Shown in pieces: positions 17,693-25,172 of a stretch of DNA of 64,000 nt. Made by a program: the position numbers and the translations under genes. This stretch comes from Edaphobacillus lindanitolerans (lineage in GTDB: Bacteria > Bacillota > Bacilli > Bacillales_A > Planococcaceae): NCBI RefSeq assembly GCF_900156305.1, contig NZ_FTPL01000001.1, positions 558,001 through 622,000 on the forward strand, given 5' to 3'. Below the pieces are notes generated by a model, which made no database searches, was not told the DNA's origin, and saw only the letters and a program-made list of their open reading frames with translations. Positions within the stretch are counted from its first letter, which is position 1; each line of letters starts with the position of its first letter.

Positions 17693-18445
17693 ATGATCGA
17701 AGCAGCAATCACCCTTGACGGCTGGTATGTGCTCCACGATTTCCGCACGGTCGACTGGGCCACGTGGAAGGCGCTGCCCGAAGAAGAACGGAAAGCCGCA
17801 ACCAACGAATTCATGGCGTTCCTCGACAAGCTCCAGAAAGCGGACGACGAGAAGACCGGCAGCCATGCCTTCTATACAATTGTCGGCCAAAAAGCAGACT
17901 TCATGCTCATGATTCTCCGTCCGACAATGGACGAACTCCAGAAACTCGAAGCAGAGTTCAATAAACTGGCGATCACCGACTATCTGATCCCGTCTTATTC
18001 CTATGTCTCTGTTGTGGAGCTCTCCAACTATCTGGCCAAGGAATCGAACGAAGACCCTTACCAGAACCCGTATGTCCGCGGCCGTCTCTATCCGGAACTT
18101 CCGCGCTCCCAGTATGTGTGCTTCTACCCGATGGACAAAAAGCGCGAAGGCGAAGACAACTGGTATATGCTCGACATGGACCGCCGCCGCGAACTCATGC
18201 GCAGCCACGGAATGATCGGACGCGAATATGCCGGCAAGGTCAAGCAGATCATCTCCGGCTCGGTCGGATTCGACGATTACGAATGGGGCGTCACCCTCTT
18301 CTCGGACGATGTCCTCCAGTTCAAGAAGCTCGTGTATGAAATGCGGTTTGACGAAGTGAGCGCACGCTACGGCGTGTTCGGTTCATTCTTTGTCGGGACG
18401 ATTCTCCAGGGCGAAGACCGTCAAGCCTTCTTCGATGTGAAATAA
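17693..18445 (+). CDS. hemQ: Coproheme decarboxylase HemQ
   Basis: A 250-residue protein of the chlorite dismutase-like superfamily, with the expected length. Tyr145 and Lys149 (in FYPMDKKRE) and the axial His172 ([11 protein letters not shown]) fall at exactly the positions known for Firmicute HemQ. It carries out the last step of the coproporphyrin-dependent heme pathway, two oxidative decarboxylations of coproheme to heme b. The start has AAGGAG seven to nine bases upstream. It is monocistronic with a strong terminator. Its presence indicates a monoderm aerobic lifestyle. Confidence 0.97.
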   Translation: MIEAAITLDGWYVLHDFRTVDWATWKALPEEERKAATNEFMAFLDKLQKADDEKTGSHAFYTIVGQKADFMLMILRPTMDELQKLEAEFNKLAITDYLIPSYSYVSVVELSNYLAKESNEDPYQNPYVRGRLYPELPRSQYVCFYPMDKKREGEDNWYMLDMDRRRELMRSHGMIGREYAGKVKQIISGSVGFDDYEWGVTLFSDDVLQFKKLVYEMRFDEVSARYGVFGSFFVGTILQGEDRQAFFDVK

Positions 18446-18454
18446 ATCCGGATG

Positions 18455-18489
18455 AAAACGGGCAGCCCTGTGCGGCTGCCCGTTTTTTT
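18455..18489. terminator. Terminator after hemQ
   Basis: A 9-bp GC stem CGGGCAGCC/GGCTGCCCG (18459-18467 with 18474-18482) followed by TTTTTTT, with AAAA on the other side so it may also serve the convergent gene ending at 18500. Confidence 0.88.
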
Positions 18490-18499
18490 GTCGCCCCGC

Positions 18500-19357
18500 T
18501 TATTCCTTCAGATAGTCCCGGACTTCCTCCTCCAGCGTCATCCGGTCCCAGTCGGTGAGTGCGGGGTCCATGCCCCGCAGGCCGGCCCGGTGCTCGACGA
18601 ATTCCGAGGCGAGGCAATAGCCGAGCCGGGAAAAGCCGAGCCGTCCTCCGCCGGACAACCGGAACCACTCTTTCTCTTTTTCTTCGTCCCAGCCGCTCAC
18701 CATGTCATCCAGGAACCGGTCTTTCAGCTTGCGCTTGTTCGCCATGAAGAAGCCGTACCCCTCTTCGGGCAGCGCCCCGAATGACGTATACGTCGGCTGG
18801 TCCAGGCCCGGGACGGCGAGACGGGACAGATAGACTGCTCCGCCTTCCGACAAAAGCGTCACAGCGGGATGGCCCCAATCCACATGTTGCCACCATTTGT
18901 CCCCGCCCGCTTTTGCGGACATCCGGTACTGGACGACATGGCCGGTTTCGTGGGCGGCGACGGTGCGCAGGTCATCCGGATCCGGCGACAGCATTTCAAG
19001 TGCATAGTAGGCGTCGGTCTTTCTATCCCCGCCGATGAACGCATTCGAGCCGAATGTGCCGACGAACAGATGATGATCCATGTCCGTGTCGACCCCGGTC
19101 AGCTCCCGGTAAGCCTCTTCCACCCGTTCAATTTCTTCCGGCAGCCGCTCCCCCGCCTTCCCGATGTCCCCGACCTTTACCGGGTATTGCTCGATTGCCC
19201 GGATGAGCCGTTCGTCCGTCTTCGGGCAGTGTGCCGGGAAGTATTCCCCAAAAATCTCCGGATACTCGGCAAAATAGTCTTCCAGCCCGTCTTTCGCCTT
19301 CAGTTCCCCGTTGTCATACCGCTGCATGAACCTGTAAACCGTATTATCGATCGCCAC
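18500..19357 (-). CDS. Putative HExxH zinc metalloprotease-like protein, family not recognised
   Basis: A 285-residue soluble protein with no signal peptide. Residues 131-145 read RTVAAHETGHVVQYR, giving an HExxH zinc-binding motif at 136-140, and a candidate third ligand Glu171 lies in LLSEGGAVYLSRL, the spacing of gluzincin-type peptidases. Another conserved-looking stretch is DHHLFVGTFGSNAFIGG (about 94-110). The start is GTG at 19357, with GGAGG only three bases away and AAGGGAG further up. It lies between hemQ and the cwlJ-gerQ spore operon, in the opposite orientation, so context gives no function. Predicted zinc-dependent proteases such as DUF2268 are possible relatives, but this was not established. 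Confidence 0.7.
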   Translation of the reverse strand: MAIDNTVYRFMQRYDNGELKAKDGLEDYFAEYPEIFGEYFPAHCPKTDERLIRAIEQYPVKVGDIGKAGERLPEEIERVEEAYRELTGVDTDMDHHLFVGTFGSNAFIGGDRKTDAYYALEMLSPDPDDLRTVAAHETGHVVQYRMSAKAGGDKWWQHVDWGHPAVTLLSEGGAVYLSRLAVPGLDQPTYTSFGALPEEGYGFFMANKRKLKDRFLDDMVSGWDEEKEKEWFRLSGGGRLGFSRLGYCLASEFVEHRAGLRGMDPALTDWDRMTLEEEVRDYLKE

Positions 19358-19395
19358 GGTCCTCCCGCTCCCTTCCGATTTCTGTCGCTATACAG

Positions 19396-19424
19396 GAATG
19401 TACCCGGCCTTCCGCTCATATAGT
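19396..19424 (+). promoter_or_regulatory. Candidate sigma-E (mother-cell) promoter of cwlJ-gerQ
   Basis: GAATGTA (19396-19402), a 14-base spacer and CATATAGT (19417-19424) fit the sigma-E pattern (about KMATATT-N14-CATACAMT) at 5 of 7 and 6 of 8 positions. In B. subtilis cwlJ and gerQ are mother-cell genes, which supports the call. Confidence 0.5.
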
Positions 19425-19444
19425 CATTCCGAGGAGGTCAAGCG

Positions 19445-19864
19445 ATGGCGGTGGTCCAGGCAACCGACAAAGAAGTCCAGCTGCTCGCCCGGCTCATGCG
19501 GGCCGAAGCGGAAAGCGAAGGCGACCTCGGAATGCTGATGGTCGGGAATGTGGGTGTGAACCGCGTTCGCGCCGACTGTCTGGACTTTAAGGATATCCGC
19601 TCGATCCAGCAGATGGTGTTCCAGAGTCCCGGCGGATTCGAGGCGACGACGAAAGGCTACTTCTACCAGCGGGCGCGCGACGAGGATATCCGTCGTGCCC
19701 GTCGCGTGATCGCCGGGGAACGCTTCCATCCGGCAACACGCTCGCTCTGGTTCTTCGAGCCTTCCGGAGACTGCCCGGCTCAGTGGTATGACCAGTGGAA
19801 CACCGGGCGCTTCAAGTCGCACTGCTTCTATTCTCCGTCCTCGAGTGATTGCCCGCAAGTCTAA
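19445..19864 (+). CDS. cwlJ: Spore cortex-lytic hydrolase CwlJ
   Basis: A 139-residue SleB/CwlJ-family (Hydrolase_2) enzyme lacking a signal peptide, as expected for CwlJ. The N-terminus LLARLMRAEAESEGDLGMLM carries the catalytic glutamate (Glu21), followed by GNVGVNRV, GYFYQRARDEDIRRARRVI and the C-terminal LWFFEPSGDCPAQW. It degrades cortex peptidoglycan during germination triggered by Ca-dipicolinate and needs GerQ for its coat location; gerQ follows 24 bases later. The ribosome site is GAGGAGG. A candidate sigma-E promoter lies upstream. The cwlJ-gerQ pair is diagnostic of an endospore former. Confidence 0.95.
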   Translation: MAVVQATDKEVQLLARLMRAEAESEGDLGMLMVGNVGVNRVRADCLDFKDIRSIQQMVFQSPGGFEATTKGYFYQRARDEDIRRARRVIAGERFHPATRSLWFFEPSGDCPAQWYDQWNTGRFKSHCFYSPSSSDCPQV

Positions 19865-19888
19865 TCAGCAAACGAAAGGTGGAGCCAG

Positions 19889-20254
19889 ATGGTCCAGTAT
19901 TATTGGAATCCGAATATCCGGCCGGTGCCGATGCAGCCGGCCATGCCTCAGCAGACGGTGCCGCCCCCGGTGACGCTTCCTGCGGGACGCCCGCCCGCCA
20001 GGGGAGAAGAGTCTTATATCGAGAATATCCTGCGGCTCAACCGCGGCCAGCCCGGTACATTCCACTTCTCATTTGAGCACGGCGAGCGGGGCACGACTAC
20101 GAAGGTGATCCGGGGGTTCGTTGAAGCGGCAGGCCGCGACCACGTGATCCTCCGGGAAGCACGGACCGATCACCGGTTCCTGTTCCCGATGATCTACTTC
20201 GATTACGCCGAATTCGATGAGGAACTCAACTATTTCGACCAGCAGCCAAGATGA
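19889..20254 (+). CDS. gerQ: Spore coat protein GerQ
   Basis: A 121-residue protein with a proline-rich N-terminal half (about 1-40, starting MVQYYWNPN) and a conserved C-terminal domain (about 42-115) containing SYIENILRLNRGQPGTFHFSFE and VIRGFVEAAGRDHVILRE. GerQ (YwdL) is a coat-associated protein required for CwlJ localisation and is cross-linked by transglutaminase in B. subtilis. It is the second gene of the cwlJ operon and ends directly at a terminator. Confidence 0.95.
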   Translation: MVQYYWNPNIRPVPMQPAMPQQTVPPPVTLPAGRPPARGEESYIENILRLNRGQPGTFHFSFEHGERGTTTKVIRGFVEAAGRDHVILREARTDHRFLFPMIYFDYAEFDEELNYFDQQPR

Positions 20255-20298
20255 AAAAAGGACATCCCGACGGCCGAAGCCGGACGGATGTCCTTTTT
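20255..20298. terminator. Bidirectional terminator between gerQ and the DUF423 gene
   Basis: A 13-bp perfect stem AAAAAGGACATCC/GGATGTCCTTTTT (20255-20267 with 20286-20298), with a smaller GC hairpin in its loop. Confidence 0.88.
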
Positions 20299-20316
20299 CA
20301 TTTCCGGGGAAGTCCA

Positions 20317-20697
20317 TCATCCCATGTATTTTGCGGCAGCGATCGCCACCATGAGCCAACCGATGATGAACGCCACGCCTCCGAGCGGCGTAATCGCGCC
20401 GAGCACGCCGATCTGCGTAAGCGCAAGCACATACAGGCTGCCGGAGAACAGGATGATCCCGGCAAACATCAACCAGCCGGCCCAGCTGAGCTGGGTCGCG
20501 TTTCCGAGCAGCGACGGGTGTTTGAGCACACCGATGATGATCAGGCCGATGGCATGGTACATCTGGTACATGGCCGCCTTTTCCCAGACGCTCATATAAT
20601 GGTCGTTCAGCTTGCCTTCCAGGCCATGGGCACCGAACGCCCCGGCCGCGACTGAGATCAGCGCATTGATCGCGCCGGCAATCAGAAAGAACTTCAC
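20317..20697 (-). CDS. ywdK: DUF423 small membrane protein (YwdK-like)
   Basis: A 126-residue protein with four predicted membrane helices. It begins with the family block [22 protein letters not shown], then [13 protein letters not shown] and [20 protein letters not shown]423 proteins are widespread and uncharacterised. The start is GTG at 20697, seven bases after AAGGGG; there is no internal ATG that would keep the first helix. It is the last gene of a same-strand series (DUF4230, ung, ywdI, ywdK) that mirrors the B. subtilis ywd cluster. Confidence 0.85.
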   Translation of the reverse strand: MKFFLIAGAINALISVAAGAFGAHGLEGKLNDHYMSVWEKAAMYQMYHAIGLIIIGVLKHPSLLGNATQLSWAGWLMFAGIILFSGSLYVLALTQIGVLGAITPLGGVAFIIGWLMVAIAAAKYMG

Positions 20698-20788
20698 TCA
20701 TTTCCCCTTCTTTCCTGTCTGTTTGGTCGATAGATTTTGTCACGTTGCGGAAACACAATGGGCAGCAGCGGCTGCCGGTCTTGTGCCA

Positions 20789-21076
20789 TCAGAAATCGAA
20801 TATCGAATGGCCGTTGGCACCGTCTTCCTCCTGCCTCGGAGGCACAACGGGAGCGGCCTGGGCTGTTCCTTGTGTGTTTGGCATCGTTGCGTGCGGCACA
20901 GACAGCGGCACCGGCTTCACTTCGGGCATCCGGCTGACCGGCCGGTCCCCGAGTGCGACATCCGCGAGCGACCGGACCGCCGCCAGCGCCTCACGTCTTT
21001 GGGCTTCGCCCGATGCGTTCCTCGCTTCGCACATCTGCCGTTCCATCTCTTCGAGAATCCGTTCGATCGGCACCAT
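20789..21076 (-). CDS. ywdI: YwdI family small protein
   Basis: A 95-residue protein. The N-terminal third (VPIERILEEMERQMCEARN) is amphipathic helix and likely coiled coil; the C-terminal half is proline-rich and low in complexity, ending NGHSIFDF. The ATG at 21076 has AGGAGG seven bases upstream, and the longer in-frame start at 21157 is rejected. The name rests on its place between ung and the DUF423 gene and on the N-terminal pattern of B. subtilis YwdI. The function is unknown. Confidence 0.72.
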   Translation of the reverse strand: MVPIERILEEMERQMCEARNASGEAQRREALAAVRSLADVALGDRPVSRMPEVKPVPLSVPHATMPNTQGTAQAAPVVPPRQEEDGANGHSIFDF

Positions 21077-21175
21077 CCGATCCACCTCCTTACCATCAGG
21101 TTTCCACTTTATCATGCTTTGGCCGATATGGCGCGCACAATTTCGTGACAAACGCAAGCGGAAGCCGGACGGGCT

Positions 21176-21856
21176 TCATGCTTTCGTCCGGCACCAGTCG
21201 ATCTCATCTTCTTTCCATTTTCTGAGCTGTTCATTCACCTTCGAAAACGGCCTGCTGCCGAAAAATCCGCGGTTCGCGCTCAGCGGGCTCGGGTGAGGTG
21301 ATTCGATCACCGTATGTTTAGACAAATCGATCAGCTTTTTCTTCTGCTGGGCAGGCTTCCCCCAGAGGACGAAGACGACCGGCTTTTCCCGAGAGGACAG
21401 CTTCATGATCACTTCATCCGTCAGCGTCTCCCAGCCGTGTCCCCGGTGGGAGTTTGCTTCTCCGGCCCTGACGGTGAGCACCGTGTTCAGCATCATGACG
21501 CCCTGCTGCGCCCATCCGGTGAGCGTGCCGTCCTCCGGTTCTTCACAACCGATGTCCGCCTTCAATTCTTTGAATACGTTGCGCAGGCTCGGGGGCTTGC
21601 GGACGCCGGGCTTCACCGAAAAGCTCAGCCCGTGAGCCTGCCCCGGGCCATGATAGGGATCCTGGCCGAGGATGACCACTTTCACTTCTTCATACGGCGT
21701 CAGTTCGAATGCGGTCCAGATGTCATGCATCGGCGGGTAGATCTCCCTGCTGCCGTATTCCGACTTCAGAAATTCACGGAGCTGCCGGTAGTACGGCTTC
21801 ATGAACTCCCGTTCGAGTTCCCCCTGCCAGTCATTGTTCAGAATATCCTTCACCAA
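21176..21856 (-). CDS. ung: Uracil-DNA glycosylase
   Basis: A 226-residue family 1 uracil-DNA glycosylase. The water-activating motif [18 protein letters not shown] (catalytic Asp66) and the C-terminal [13 protein letters not shown] loop are both present. It excises uracil from DNA. The start is a TTG at 21856 with AAGGAG ten bases upstream; a GTG one codon later is also possible, but no ATG fits the family's N-terminus. It sits six bases after the DUF4230 gene, in the same unit. Confidence 0.96.
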   Translation of the reverse strand: MVKDILNNDWQGELEREFMKPYYRQLREFLKSEYGSREIYPPMHDIWTAFELTPYEEVKVVILGQDPYHGPGQAHGLSFSVKPGVRKPPSLRNVFKELKADIGCEEPEDGTLTGWAQQGVMMLNTVLTVRAGEANSHRGHGWETLTDEVIMKLSSREKPVVFVLWGKPAQQKKKLIDLSKHTVIESPHPSPLSANRGFFGSRPFSKVNEQLRKWKEDEIDWCRTKA

Positions 21857-21862
21857 CGGCCA

Positions 21863-22600
21863 TCACTCCTTGAATGTCACTTCGACGTCATACCCCGCGA
21901 ACGAGAACATTTCCTTCAGCGTGGATTCCGCGTTCTTCCTTGCCGTTTCGAGCACGCCCTGCTCAGTCGCCTCTTTGATGATGAGCGACTGGGCCTCCTC
22001 TGCCAGGTCGTATCCTTCCCGGATATCCGCCTTCGCACGGAACAGTCCCTCCTGGGAATAAATCTGCGCTTCATCAAACCGGATCTCCGGTTTCCCGAGA
22101 AATTCCGGTTTCGGCACTTCGATCCGGACGGTTTCGGCTTCCTGGTCGACCCGGATGTCTTTCTCCCCGACCTTCCCGAAGTCGATGCCGGCCTTCACCG
22201 AGCCCGGCAGGACAACGAGCAGATTGCGTTTTGTGCCCGGGATGTCGATCCCGATGCTTTGCCCGAACAGCTCGTTGTCCGACCGCTCGATGATCACTTT
22301 CGTGTACGCCTCCGCAGTTGCAAGCTCTTTCAATTCCTGCACCCGCTGGACGACCGCCCCTTTCTGTTCCATGAACGTGCTTCCGCCGGCGAGCAGCCGG
22401 AGGGCAAGAATCGGAAGGATCAGGACGAGCGCCAGGAGCGGAACGGCGATCCAGAGGAAAGTCTTGAATGCCCGCCTCCGCCCGCTGCCGTCCTTGGCGC
22501 CGGTTTTCGTTGCCGGTCCGTCCCATACTTCATCGACCGTCACGGCCGACTCCTCTTCACTGCCGGGCCGTCCCCCGCGTTTTTCATTCGGTTTCGGCAT
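21863..22600 (-). CDS. DUF4230 membrane-anchored protein
   Basis: A 245-residue protein with a basic and polar cytoplasmic N-terminus (about 1-45), one membrane helix (about 48-70), and an outside domain of the DUF4230 type (about 80-240). Visible blocks include LKELATAEAYTKVIIERSDN, a hydrophobic strand with VVLPGSVKAGIDFGKV, and a C-terminal helix-strand unit. The function is unknown. Of two adjacent ATG codons, the second (22600) has the better spacing from GGAGG. It lies upstream of ung with a six-base gap. Confidence in the family is moderate. Confidence 0.78.
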   Translation of the reverse strand: MPKPNEKRGGRPGSEEESAVTVDEVWDGPATKTGAKDGSGRRRAFKTFLWIAVPLLALVLILPILALRLLAGGSTFMEQKGAVVQRVQELKELATAEAYTKVIIERSDNELFGQSIGIDIPGTKRNLLVVLPGSVKAGIDFGKVGEKDIRVDQEAETVRIEVPKPEFLGKPEIRFDEAQIYSQEGLFRAKADIREGYDLAEEAQSLIIKEATEQGVLETARKNAESTLKEMFSFAGYDVEVTFKE

Positions 22601-22722
22601 CATCCGCCTCCTTTCCCGCCCTCCGGCGGCTATCATTCTCTGATTCTATTAATATTACCCGATTCCTGCCGAAAAAACGCTTATGGCCGTGCGGTCACGG
22701 CTGTATTTCCTTTGCAGAAATT

Positions 22723-22757
22723 TCGATAATCCGGCAGATTCCTGTTACAATGTAACA
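22723..22757 (+). promoter_or_regulatory. pdxK promoter overlapped by a perfect 15-bp palindrome
   Basis: TCGATA (22723-22728), a 17-base spacer and TACAAT (22746-22751) with an extended TG make a credible promoter. Exactly over the -10 lies TGTTACA-A-TGTAACA (22743-22757), a perfect dyad. Its 5-base centre between TGTTA and TAACA does not fit the 7-base spacing of GlnR/TnrA sites. It looks like a repressor operator for an unknown regulator. Confidence 0.55.
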
Positions 22758-22788
22758 AGAACTTCACATTGAAAAGGAGTCTTCCATC

Positions 22789-23622
22789 ATGGCACTTAAA
22801 AAGACACTCACCATTGCAGGTTCAGATACATCCGGCGGAGCCGGCCTCCAGGCTGACCTGAAAACGTTCCAGGAGCACGGAACGTACGGCATGACGGCCG
22901 TCACCGTCATTGCGACGATGGATCCGGACAACGGCTGGAGCCACGGCGTCTACACACTGCCGATCGACGTTCTGAAGGAACAGCTGAAAACAGCGCTCTC
23001 CGTCGGCATCGACGCCCTCAAGACCGGGATGCTCAGTACCGAGGAAGTCATCGAGACGGCCGGCGAAGGCATCCGCCGCGCAGGCACCCCCCATGTCGTC
23101 ATCGATCCGGTCATGGTGTGCAAGGGCGAATCCGAAGTCCTCAACCCGGGCGTCGTGGACGCGATGATCGAGCATCTTCTCCCGGTTGCGGAAGTGATCA
23201 CTCCGAACCTTCTCGAAGCCGGTTTCCTGTCCGGCCTCGCCCCTCTCCGGACGATCGACGACATGAAGGCGGCAGCCGCGAAGATCCACGAACTCGGCGC
23301 CAAGCATGTAGTCGTTAAAGGCGGCAAGCACCTCCGGCACGACAAAGCCGCAGACCTGTACTTTGACGGGGAAAAATACCTCCTGCTCGAAACGGAGAAA
23401 GTCGACACGACCTACAACCACGGTGCCGGCTGCACGTTCGCAGCCGCCATCACGGCGAATCTCGCCAACGGCCTGGACGTCCATGATGCTGTCCTCGGGG
23501 CGAAGAAATTCGTGGCGGCCGCCATCCGGCACGGCTGGCAGCTCAATCAGTATGTCGGTCCCGTCCTCCACGGTGCATACAACAAGTTCGGCGCACCCGA
23601 AGTGACCGTCACGGAGATCTGA
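22789..23622 (+). CDS. pdxK: Pyridoxine/pyridoxal/pyridoxamine kinase (PdxK/ThiD family)
   Basis: A 277-residue ribokinase-fold vitamin kinase. The N-terminus KKTLTIAGSDTSGGAGLQADLKTF is the HMP/pyridoxine kinase substrate loop; ALKTGMLSTEEVIE, VIDPVMVCKGE and ITPNLLEAGFL follow. The ATP-site anion hole appears as TYNHGAGCTFAAAI, where the cysteine in GAGC is typical of the B. subtilis PdxK type that phosphorylates B6 vitamers. The related ThiD would phosphorylate HMP, and no thiamine genes are near, so PdxK is preferred. It has a ribosome site AAAGGAG and its own terminator. Confidence 0.9.
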   Translation: MALKKTLTIAGSDTSGGAGLQADLKTFQEHGTYGMTAVTVIATMDPDNGWSHGVYTLPIDVLKEQLKTALSVGIDALKTGMLSTEEVIETAGEGIRRAGTPHVVIDPVMVCKGESEVLNPGVVDAMIEHLLPVAEVITPNLLEAGFLSGLAPLRTIDDMKAAAAKIHELGAKHVVVKGGKHLRHDKAADLYFDGEKYLLLETEKVDTTYNHGAGCTFAAAITANLANGLDVHDAVLGAKKFVAAAIRHGWQLNQYVGPVLHGAYNKFGAPEVTVTEI

Positions 23623-23636
23623 ATGAATTGAATGGA

Positions 23637-23668
23637 ACGGCCGGGCCTTCGTATGTCCGGCCGTTTTT
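23637..23668 (+). terminator. Terminator after pdxK
   Basis: Stem ACGGCCGG/CCGGCCGT (23637-23644 with 23657-23664) followed by TTTTT, 15 bases after the stop. Confidence 0.85.
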
Positions 23669-23945
23669 CTATTGAATCGGATCAACAAGGGACGGCTCAG
23701 GGCAATCCGGGGAATACTCTTGCCCATCACGGGAAAACTTGTGAAATCCTTGCCCCTCCGCCCGGCGCGGGCCACCCGGCGGCGGATACTATAAACCAAT
23801 GAGTGATATTCGCGCGGGTGTTCTTCGCATCACACGCTCCGCGCAGATGATTCTGACCCCGCTCCCCGAGCGCGGAAATCGCAATCACCGGGGATGTTCT
23901 CTATACTTAATCAAGTGAAAGTTATCAGGGAGGGCTGAATGACCG
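23669..23945. other. Intergenic region before yojF
   Basis: About 280 bases without a gene. It contains GC-rich inverted segments (CCGCCCGGCGCGGGCCACCCGGCGG at 23758-23782 contains such a dyad) and short A/T boxes (GATACTATAAA near 23785, and CTATACTTAATC near 23902) that may be promoter parts for yojF. No riboswitch consensus was recognised. Confidence 0.5.
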
Positions 23946-24296
23946 ATGGAAAAAGTGAACCGGGAGGAACTGCAGCGCCACATCGACTCGTTTGCCGGCA
24001 AAGAGGTGTACCTCCATCTCGAGACGACGAACGGTTCGTATGCGGCCCATTTCAACGAAGGCTTTTTCAATGCCGGTGCGTTCATCCGAAACGTGCAGGT
24101 TCGCTACGAGCTCGGCAAGGTGGTCGGAGATTCTCCGCACCGGGTCGGATTGAAACTGCCGTACGGATGGGTGTATGCACAGGGCATCACTCATTATGAA
24201 GTCGACGAATATGGACGCCTGCTCATGGCCGGGCTCGACAGCAGCGGAAAGCTTGCCGTCGCACTCGAACTGAGCGAGACGCCATTTGCCTATTAA
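23946..24296 (+). CDS. yojF: YojF family (DUF1806) protein
   Basis: A 116-residue protein of the DUF1806/YojF family, with the usual strand-rich pattern: KEVYLHLETTNGSYAAHFNE, AFIRNVQVRYELGKV and LPYGWVYAQGITHYEVDE. It is known from structural genomics but has no assigned activity. The ATG at 23946 is the only start in frame, because an upstream in-frame TGA overlaps the neighbouring ATG at 23939. It is followed by bshB2 after 14 bases, the same yojF-yojG order as B. subtilis, which hints at a bacillithiol-related role. Confidence 0.88.
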   Translation: MEKVNREELQRHIDSFAGKEVYLHLETTNGSYAAHFNEGFFNAGAFIRNVQVRYELGKVVGDSPHRVGLKLPYGWVYAQGITHYEVDEYGRLLMAGLDSSGKLAVALELSETPFAY

Positions 24297-24310
24297 GGAG
24301 ATGAACCGCA

Positions 24311-25006
24311 ATGCAAATCGAGAAGGAACGTCATGTCCTCGTCGTCTTTCCGCACCCCGATGATGAGGCGTTCGGTGTATCGGGGTCGATATCAACGTAT
24401 ATCCAGATGGGCGTGCCGGTGACGTATGCTTGCCTGACGCTCGGCGAAATGGGCCGCAACCTCGGCATGCCGCCGTTCGCCACACGGGAGACACTGCCGG
24501 AAATCCGGAAAAACGAATTGCGCGCCGCCTGTGAAGCGATGGGAATCGAGGACTTGCGCATGATGGGATTGCGCGACAAGACCGTGGAGTTTGAGGACGA
24601 TGAAAAAATGGTGCAGCTCGTAACGGATCTGATCGACGAAACGAATCCGTCGCTGATCATCACATTCTATCCGGGCTACTCCGTCCACCCCGACCACGAG
24701 GCGACGGCCCGTGCGGTCGTCCGTGCAGTCCGCCGGGTTCCCGAAGCGGACCGGCCAAAGCTGTACGCTGTCGCCTTCGCAAACGAAACGGCGGATGAAC
24801 TCGGCGAGCCGGATGTCATTCATGATGTGACGGCGATGCTGGACCGGAAGATTAACACGCTGAATGCCCATGCATCCCAGACCGTGTGGATGATGAAAGA
24901 AATGGAGAAGAAACTGGCCGACGGGGATTCCGAAGCGATCGAACGTTTTGCAAAAGAGAAATTTTATAGTTATCGTTGGCACGATGATTTTGAAGAAACA
25001 TTTTGA
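24311..25006 (+). CDS. bshB2: Bacillithiol biosynthesis deacetylase BshB2
   Basis: A 231-residue PIG-L/LmbE-type zinc deacetylase. The zinc and catalytic residues are in HPDDE (15-19) and in VHPDHEATARAV (His126, His129). It hydrolyses N-acetylglucosaminyl-malate to glucosaminyl-malate in bacillithiol synthesis, and may also act on S-conjugates. Its place behind yojF matches B. subtilis yojG/bshB2 rather than bshB1. The ribosome site is AAGGAG. A terminator follows. Confidence 0.92.
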   Translation: MQIEKERHVLVVFPHPDDEAFGVSGSISTYIQMGVPVTYACLTLGEMGRNLGMPPFATRETLPEIRKNELRAACEAMGIEDLRMMGLRDKTVEFEDDEKMVQLVTDLIDETNPSLIITFYPGYSVHPDHEATARAVVRAVRRVPEADRPKLYAVAFANETADELGEPDVIHDVTAMLDRKINTLNAHASQTVWMMKEMEKKLADGDSEAIERFAKEKFYSYRWHDDFEETF

Positions 25007-25012
25007 CGCCGA

Positions 25013-25047
25013 CCCCTCTCCTTGATATCTTTGGAGAGGGGGTTTTT
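25013..25047 (+). terminator. Terminator after bshB2
   Basis: Stem CCCCTCTCC/GGAGAGGGG (25013-25021 with 25033-25041) followed by GTTTTTC, seven bases after the stop. Confidence 0.85.
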
Positions 25048-25172
25048 CATGTCCGGAATAAACTGAATTCCCGAACTTTATATGGAGTATTTACTTATTC
25101 ATTAAAGTGAATTATTATGTATTCCATCAACACAGTGTTCCGGATAAATTATTTGATGGGGGAAAAGAGAAA

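Noticed and set aside
22743-22757. GlnR/TnrA operator at pdxK
   Set aside because: GlnR/TnrA sites have TGTNA and TNACA separated by seven bases; here the gap is five.
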